Assembly (NCBI GenBank): GCA_035388585.1
Contig: DAOOQE010000023.1
Span: 1 to 18,143, forward strand
Source: CAG-492 sp035388585
GTDB taxonomy: Bacteria; Bacillota; Clostridia; TANB77; CAG-508
Reading direction: 5' to 3'
DNA length: 18,143 nt
The notes beneath the pieces were generated by a model. It worked only from the letters and a program-made list of their open reading frames with translations. It was not told the DNA's origin and searched no databases. Positions 14,134 to 18,143 of the stretch are shown here, piece by piece; positions within the stretch are counted from its first letter, which is position 1, and every line of letters begins with the position of its first letter. Made by a program: the position numbers and the translations under genes.

Positions 14134-16449
14134 ATGTTATGTTCAGTTTGTAATAAAAAAACCGCAGTCGTTTTTATAAATAAGTTATTATCTGATGGAA
14201 AACAGGAACTTGAGGGTCTTTGTTACGATTGTGCTAAAGAAAGAGGAATTAACCCTATTGATACTTTAGCAAAACAAGCAAACCTTTCTGAAACAGACTT
14301 AGAAGATATGACAAAACAATTTGAATCAATGTTTAAAGACATATCAAATAATATTGATTTGGAAAGTATTAGTCAAGAGGATTTAGAAAACCTAGAAAAC
14401 TCTGAAGAAAAATCTATTCCACTTGGTTCAATTTTTTCTGGTATTTTTGGAAGTAAAAATGAAAATACAGATACTTCTTCAACTACCTCAGCAAATGGAA
14501 ACAAAAAGGTAAAACTAGATAAAAAGTCTGTTGAAAAAAAGAAAAGAATTTTAGATACATTTGGTACTAATTTAACAATAAAAGCAAAAAATAATCTAAT
14601 AGATGATGTAATTGGTAGATCATCAGAAATAGAAAGAATAATCCAAATTCTTAATAGACGTTCAAAAAACAATCCTTGTCTAATAGGAGAACCTGGAGTT
14701 GGTAAAACTGCAATAGCTCAAGGTCTTGCTATAAAAATTGCAAAAGGTGAAGTGCCTGCAAAATTATTAAATAAGGAGGTATATCTTTTAGATATGACTT
14801 CTGTTATTGCTGGAACTCAATTTAGAGGTCAGTTTGAATCTAGAATGAAAAGTATAATTGATGAATGCAAATCATTAAGAAATATTATTTTAGTAATTGA
14901 TGAAATTCATAATATTATAGGTGCTGGTGATGCTGAGCATTCTATGAATGCAGCAAATATTCTAAAACCATCACTATCAAATGGAGAAATTCAATTAATT
15001 GGAACTACAACTTTGAAAGAATATAGAAAATATATTGAAAAAGATTCTGCACTTGAAAGAAGATTTCAACCTGTATTAGTTGAAGAACCTTCAATTGAAA
15101 ACACAATAGAGATCCTTGATGGAATAAAAAAATATTATGAAGATTATCACAAAGTAAAAATTTCAAAAGATATAATTAGACAAACAGTTTTAATGTCTGA
15201 AAAATACATACATGACAGATTTTTACCTGATAAAGCAATTGATATTTTAGATGAAGCTTGTTCAAGAATTAATTTAAGTAATAAAGATTTATATGAACTT
15301 GAAATTCTTAAGAACGAACTATCTTCAATATTAAAAGAAAAAGAAGAAGCTGCACAAGCTGACTCTCCAGAAGATTACGAAAAAGCTGCCGAATTAAAAA
15401 CAAAAGAATGCAACATTTCAGAAAAAATAAATACAATTACTAAAAATTTAAAAATAATCGAATTAACTACACAAGACATAGCAAATGTAATTGAACATTG
15501 GACAAAAATTCCTGTAAGTAAAATAACAGAACAAGAAACTCAAAAATTACTAAATTTAGAAACAACTCTACATAAAAGAGTTATAGGTCAAAATGAAGCA
15601 ATAGTAGCTGTATCAAGAGCAATTAGAAGAAACAGAGCAGGTTTAAAATCAACAAAACGTCCACCATCTTTTATTTTTGTTGGTCCAACTGGAGTTGGTA
15701 AAACAGAGCTTGCTAAAGCTTTAGCTTATGAGATGTTTGGAAATGAAGACTCTATAATTCGATTTGATATGTCAGAATATATGGAATCACATTCAACATC
15801 TAAATTAATCGGATCACCTCCTGGCTATGTGGGTTATGATGATGCAGGTCAATTAACAGAACGAGTAAAAAGAAAACCTTATTCAATTATTTTATTAGAT
15901 GAAATAGAAAAAGCTCATCCTGATGTATTTAATATATTATTACAAGTATTAGATGACGGAAGATTAACTGATTCACAAGGAAATACAATAAGTTTTGAAA
16001 ATACAATTATAATAATGACCTCAAATGCTGGTTCAACAATCAACACAAATAATATTGGATTTGGTAATACAAATATTCAAAAAAACAAAATAATGGATAC
16101 ACTAAAAGAAACCTTTAGGCCAGAATTTATAAACAGAATTGATGAAATTGTTATTTTTGAACAATTATCAAAAGATCAATTATTACAAATTGTAGATTTA
16201 ATGATTAATGATATAAAAACTGTATTAAAAGACAAAAATATTTTATTAAATTTATCTGATTCAGCAAAAGAATTTTTATTATCAAAAGGAACAGACCTAA
16301 AATATGGTGCAAGACCATTAAGAAGGGCTATACAAAGATATGTAGAAGATGAATTATCTGATATGATTTTAAAATCTGAATTAAAAAATGGTCAATCTAT
16401 TTTTGCCGATATAGTTGATGATAATCTAAAATTTGTAATTAACAAATAG
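14134..16449 (+). CDS. clpE: ClpE-type ATP-dependent Clp unfoldase with N-terminal zinc finger
   Basis: This 771-residue protein is a two-ring AAA+ unfoldase that feeds damaged proteins to ClpP. Seen: a four-cysteine zinc site C3/C6/C30/C33, as in ClpE and McsA, followed by an acidic and Ser/Thr/Asn-rich linker (about 50-135); first AAA module with GEPGVGKT (185-192) and VIDEIHN; a short coiled middle region with a UVR-like motif (about 400-435); second AAA module with GPTGVGKT (517-524) and LLDEIEKAHPDV; and NIGFG near 640, the position of the ClpP-binding loop. There are no Clp_N repeats, which separates it from ClpC. The start is ATG 14134, after GGAGG at 14117-14121; the longer frame from 14074 would begin inside the promoter. 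Confidence 0.88.
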   Translation: MLCSVCNKKTAVVFINKLLSDGKQELEGLCYDCAKERGINPIDTLAKQANLSETDLEDMTKQFESMFKDISNNIDLESISQEDLENLENSEEKSIPLGSIFSGIFGSKNENTDTSSTTSANGNKKVKLDKKSVEKKKRILDTFGTNLTIKAKNNLIDDVIGRSSEIERIIQILNRRSKNNPCLIGEPGVGKTAIAQGLAIKIAKGEVPAKLLNKEVYLLDMTSVIAGTQFRGQFESRMKSIIDECKSLRNIILVIDEIHNIIGAGDAEHSMNAANILKPSLSNGEIQLIGTTTLKEYRKYIEKDSALERRFQPVLVEEPSIENTIEILDGIKKYYEDYHKVKISKDIIRQTVLMSEKYIHDRFLPDKAIDILDEACSRINLSNKDLYELEILKNELSSILKEKEEAAQADSPEDYEKAAELKTKECNISEKINTITKNLKIIELTTQDIANVIEHWTKIPVSKITEQETQKLLNLETTLHKRVIGQNEAIVAVSRAIRRNRAGLKSTKRPPSFIFVGPTGVGKTELAKALAYEMFGNEDSIIRFDMSEYMESHSTSKLIGSPPGYVGYDDAGQLTERVKRKPYSIILLDEIEKAHPDVFNILLQVLDDGRLTDSQGNTISFENTIIIMTSNAGSTINTNNIGFGNTNIQKNKIMDTLKETFRPEFINRIDEIVIFEQLSKDQLLQIVDLMINDIKTVLKDKNILLNLSDSAKEFLLSKGTDLKYGARPLRRAIQRYVEDELSDMILKSELKNGQSIFADIVDDNLKFVINK

Positions 16450-16469
16450 TATTAAATAATTTTTATAAT

Positions 16470-16543
16470 TTACTATTTTAGTATATTTGATTTTTAATAT
16501 TTTTATTTACTATTTTAATATATTTGATTTTTTAATATTATAA
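16470..16543 (+). repeat. Two tandem 37-bp repeats between clpE and pgsA
   Basis: TTACTATTTTAGTATATTTG and what follows is repeated 37 bases later with small changes. A separate 13-base repeat, TTTATTTATTAGT, occurs at 16566-16578 and 16590-16602. No convincing terminator for clpE was found here, so pgsA may be partly read from the clpE promoter. Confidence 0.7.
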
Positions 16544-16633
16544 TTTTTTTATGTATTAAATTTTGTTTATTTATTAGTATTAAAAAACCTTTATTTATTA
16601 GTCATAATACATAAGAAGAATGGAGAAAAAAAT

Positions 16634-17170
16634 ATGTTTAAACATGTACCAAATATTTTAACTGTGATAAGATTTTTTCTTATTCCTTTTATAATAATAT
16701 CATTAGTTAAAGATGATTATATATTAGCATTTGTTATTTTAACACTATCTGGATTAACTGATGTATTAGATGGATATATTGCAAGAAAATATAATTTTAT
16801 TACTAATTTTGGAAAGCTAATAGATCCTCTTGCTGATAAAGCTACACAAATTTCTATTTTAACTACTCTTGCTCTAAAAAATATTATTCCTTTATGGATT
16901 ATATTAGTTATTTTTATTAAGGAACTAGTTTTAATTGCAGGAGCTTCCTTCCTTTACGGTAAGGAATTAGTTGTTTCTAGTAAATGGTTTGGTAAATTAG
17001 CAACCGTACTTTTTTATATTGCTATAATTTCATCATTATTTATAAGATATTTTAATATTTATTTTAATTTTGACACTTATTTATATTATTTGGCATTAAT
17101 AATCACATTATTCTCTTTAGTAATGTATATTAATACTTTTTATAAAAAAGGATATTTGAAAAACACTTAA
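16634..17170 (+). CDS. pgsA: CDP-alcohol phosphatidyltransferase, probably phosphatidylglycerophosphate synthase
   Basis: This 178-residue membrane enzyme joins CDP-diacylglycerol to an alcohol, most likely glycerol 3-phosphate, as the committed step to phosphatidylglycerol. The family motif D-x2-DG-x2-AR-x8-G-x3-D-x3-D is complete at D43, D46, G47, A50, R51, G60, D64 and D68. The N-terminus MFKHVPNILTVIRFFLIPF is typical of PgsA, and five to six hydrophobic segments are visible. GGAG lies 10 bases before ATG 16634. Phosphatidylserine or cardiolipin synthases share the motif, but length and N-terminus favour PgsA. It stands alone between clpE and a convergent comEC-like gene. Confidence 0.88.
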   Translation: MFKHVPNILTVIRFFLIPFIIISLVKDDYILAFVILTLSGLTDVLDGYIARKYNFITNFGKLIDPLADKATQISILTTLALKNIIPLWIILVIFIKELVLIAGASFLYGKELVVSSKWFGKLATVLFYIAIISSLFIRYFNIYFNFDTYLYYLALIITLFSLVMYINTFYKKGYLKNT

Positions 17171-17204
17171 ACAAATAAAATTCATTTTTTGTTATATTGT
17201 ATAA

Positions 17205-17238
17205 AGGATGCATTAATAATTTTAAATTTATGCATCCT
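17205..17238 (+). terminator. Hairpin after pgsA, possible terminator
   Basis: Arms AGGATGCAT (17205-17213) and ATGCATCCT (17230-17238) pair perfectly around a 16-base AT loop, 34 bases after the pgsA stop. A T-rich stretch follows only after about 17 bases, so termination is plausible but weak. It lies between convergent genes. Confidence 0.4.
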
Positions 17239-17267
17239 CTATAATCTTATTAAAATATTTTTTCTCT

Positions 17268-17340
17268 TATTGTTTTATCTCAAACTATTTTTGTGTCATA
17301 TTGTTTTAAAATAAACTATTTTTTTATTGTTTTAGTTTTT
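17268..17340. repeat. Degenerate tandem repeat between pgsA and the comEC-like gene
   Basis: TATTGTTTTA followed by an AAACTATTTTT-type tail occurs at 17268 and 17299, with a third partial copy at 17325. Spacing is 31 and 26 bases. The repeat sits downstream of both convergent genes, so it is not a leader. Confidence 0.55.
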
Positions 17341-17375
17341 TATGATTAAATAGAAATTTCTGATAGATTTATTAT

Positions 17376-18143
17376 TCATTCTATCATTTTTTTAACACTA
17401 ATACCTTTATTAATATTTATTTCTATTTCCCCATTTATATCTGTTCTATATATTTTAATTCCTAAAGCATTCAATCTATTAATAACACCTAAATTTGGAT
17501 GACCAAAATTATTATTTTTTCCAACACCAATTAGTGCAATTTCTGGTGAAACAGCTTTAATAAATTTTTCAGTAGAAGATGATTTTGAACCATGATGAGG
17601 TATTTTAATTATATCTGATTTCAATTCATCGTTTCTATATTTATTAATAATTTTCTCCTCTGCTGTACTTTCAATATCTCCAGTAAATAGAATTTTATAA
17701 TTATTATAAGTAATTATACATGTAATAGAATAATTATTTATAATATTATCTTTTATAGTTGTATCACCTGTCCATAATATATCTATATATGTATTTTTAT
17801 CAATTTGAATCTTATTACCTGATTTCACCCAAATAAGGTTTATTTTTTTTGAATTAGCAATTTCTAGAAACTTATAATAATTTTCTGATAGTTGACCACT
17901 ACTTGATACACAAATATTTTTAACCTTCATTTTTTCCATAACAGTAAAAATTCCTTTACAATGATCTGAATCAAAATGTGAAATTAATATATAATCAATT
18001 TCATTTATTTTTCTATCTAATAAATATGGTATTAGTATTTTTTCTCCAACATCAAAATCTGTATTATTTCCACCTCCATCTATAAGGATTTTTTTATTAT
18101 TCTTTGTTATTATTAAACTGCTATCGCCCTGTCCAACATCTAT
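17376..18143 (-). CDS. comEC: ComEC/Rec2-like metallo-beta-lactamase domain, 5' end beyond the window
   Basis: The 255 visible residues form the C-terminal part; the frame stays open to the window edge. It starts IDVGQGDSSLI, followed by ILIDGGG, DVGEKILIPYLL, the metal-binding-type motif ISHFDSDHCKGI, LFTGDIE, KIPHHGSKSSS and GKNNNFGHPN, the order seen in the C-terminal domain of ComEC. ComEC is the inner-membrane channel for DNA uptake, and this domain is thought to degrade the non-transported strand. The internal ATG at 17939 is not the true start, because conserved motifs continue upstream of it. A stand-alone, separately exported MBL protein of the same family is the alternative; membrane segments upstream would decide. 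Confidence 0.85.
   Translation of the reverse strand: MDVGQGDSSLIITKNNKKILIDGGGNNTDFDVGEKILIPYLLDRKINEIDYILISHFDSDHCKGIFTVMEKMKVKNICVSSSGQLSENYYKFLEIANSKKINLIWVKSGNKIQIDKNTYIDILWTGDTTIKDNIINNYSITCIITYNNYKILFTGDIESTAEEKIINKYRNDELKSDIIKIPHHGSKSSSTEKFIKAVSPEIALIGVGKNNNFGHPNLGVINRLNALGIKIYRTDINGEIEININKGISVKKMIE

Noticed and set aside
17376..17939. Complete 187-residue protein starting at 17939
   Set aside because: The same frame stays open to the window edge and encodes the conserved IDVGQGD and HFDSDH motifs upstream, so this is the end of a longer gene.

Overview
The window is very AT-rich, low-GC Gram-positive DNA, best fitted to an uncultured or fast-evolving member of the Clostridia. Supporting signs are the lepB-holB-ricT neighbourhood, a WalR/WalK-type two-component pair, a 2[4Fe-4S] clostridial ferredoxin, a ClpE-type unfoldase, Firmicute-style Shine-Dalgarno sequences (AGGAGG variants) and sigma-A promoters with 17-bp spacers. 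The species cannot be named from the sequence.

Layout. Positions 1-51 may be the end of an insertion sequence that lies outside the window. From 134 to 5129 all genes run on the minus strand; in transcription order they are walR, walK, lepB, holB, ricT and a ferredoxin gene. A decayed cyclic beta-1,2-glucan synthase remnant (5191-5690) sits between walR and smc. smc (5768-9316, minus) has a long leader built from seven 31-bp tandem repeats. An MTA/SAH-nucleosidase-like gene follows at 9766-10359. Next comes an unusual repeat array (10421-10922): two nearly identical 219-bp units, each holding a GC-rich 138-bp imperfect palindrome. nfo (endonuclease IV) and topB (topoisomerase III) form a minus-strand pair. 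A divergent promoter region at about 13964-14100 contains a perfect 9-9-9 inverted repeat and separates topB from clpE (plus strand). pgsA follows on plus, and the window ends inside the metallo-beta-lactamase part of a ComEC-like protein on minus.

Function. The genes are mostly housekeeping: replication and chromosome upkeep (holB, smc, topB, nfo), envelope and secretion (lepB, pgsA, walRK), RNA maturation control (ricT), protein quality control (clpE), electron transfer (ferredoxin) and DNA uptake (comEC-like). No complete mobile element, defence system, CRISPR array, tRNA or rRNA was seen.

What stands out is non-coding. Several intergenic regions carry their own unrelated short tandem repeat (units of 18-19, 22-23, about 31, 37, 47-49 and 219 bp). 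At least two of these (smc, topB) lie between a recognisable promoter and the start codon, so they would be transcribed as leaders. The duplicated 138-bp stem-loop element at 10466-10603 and 10685-10822 is the best candidate for an undescribed structured RNA or mobile palindrome. Other oddities are a WalK-like kinase with no membrane segment, low-complexity insertions in HolB and TopB, and a three-fold repeat of the walK 3' end.
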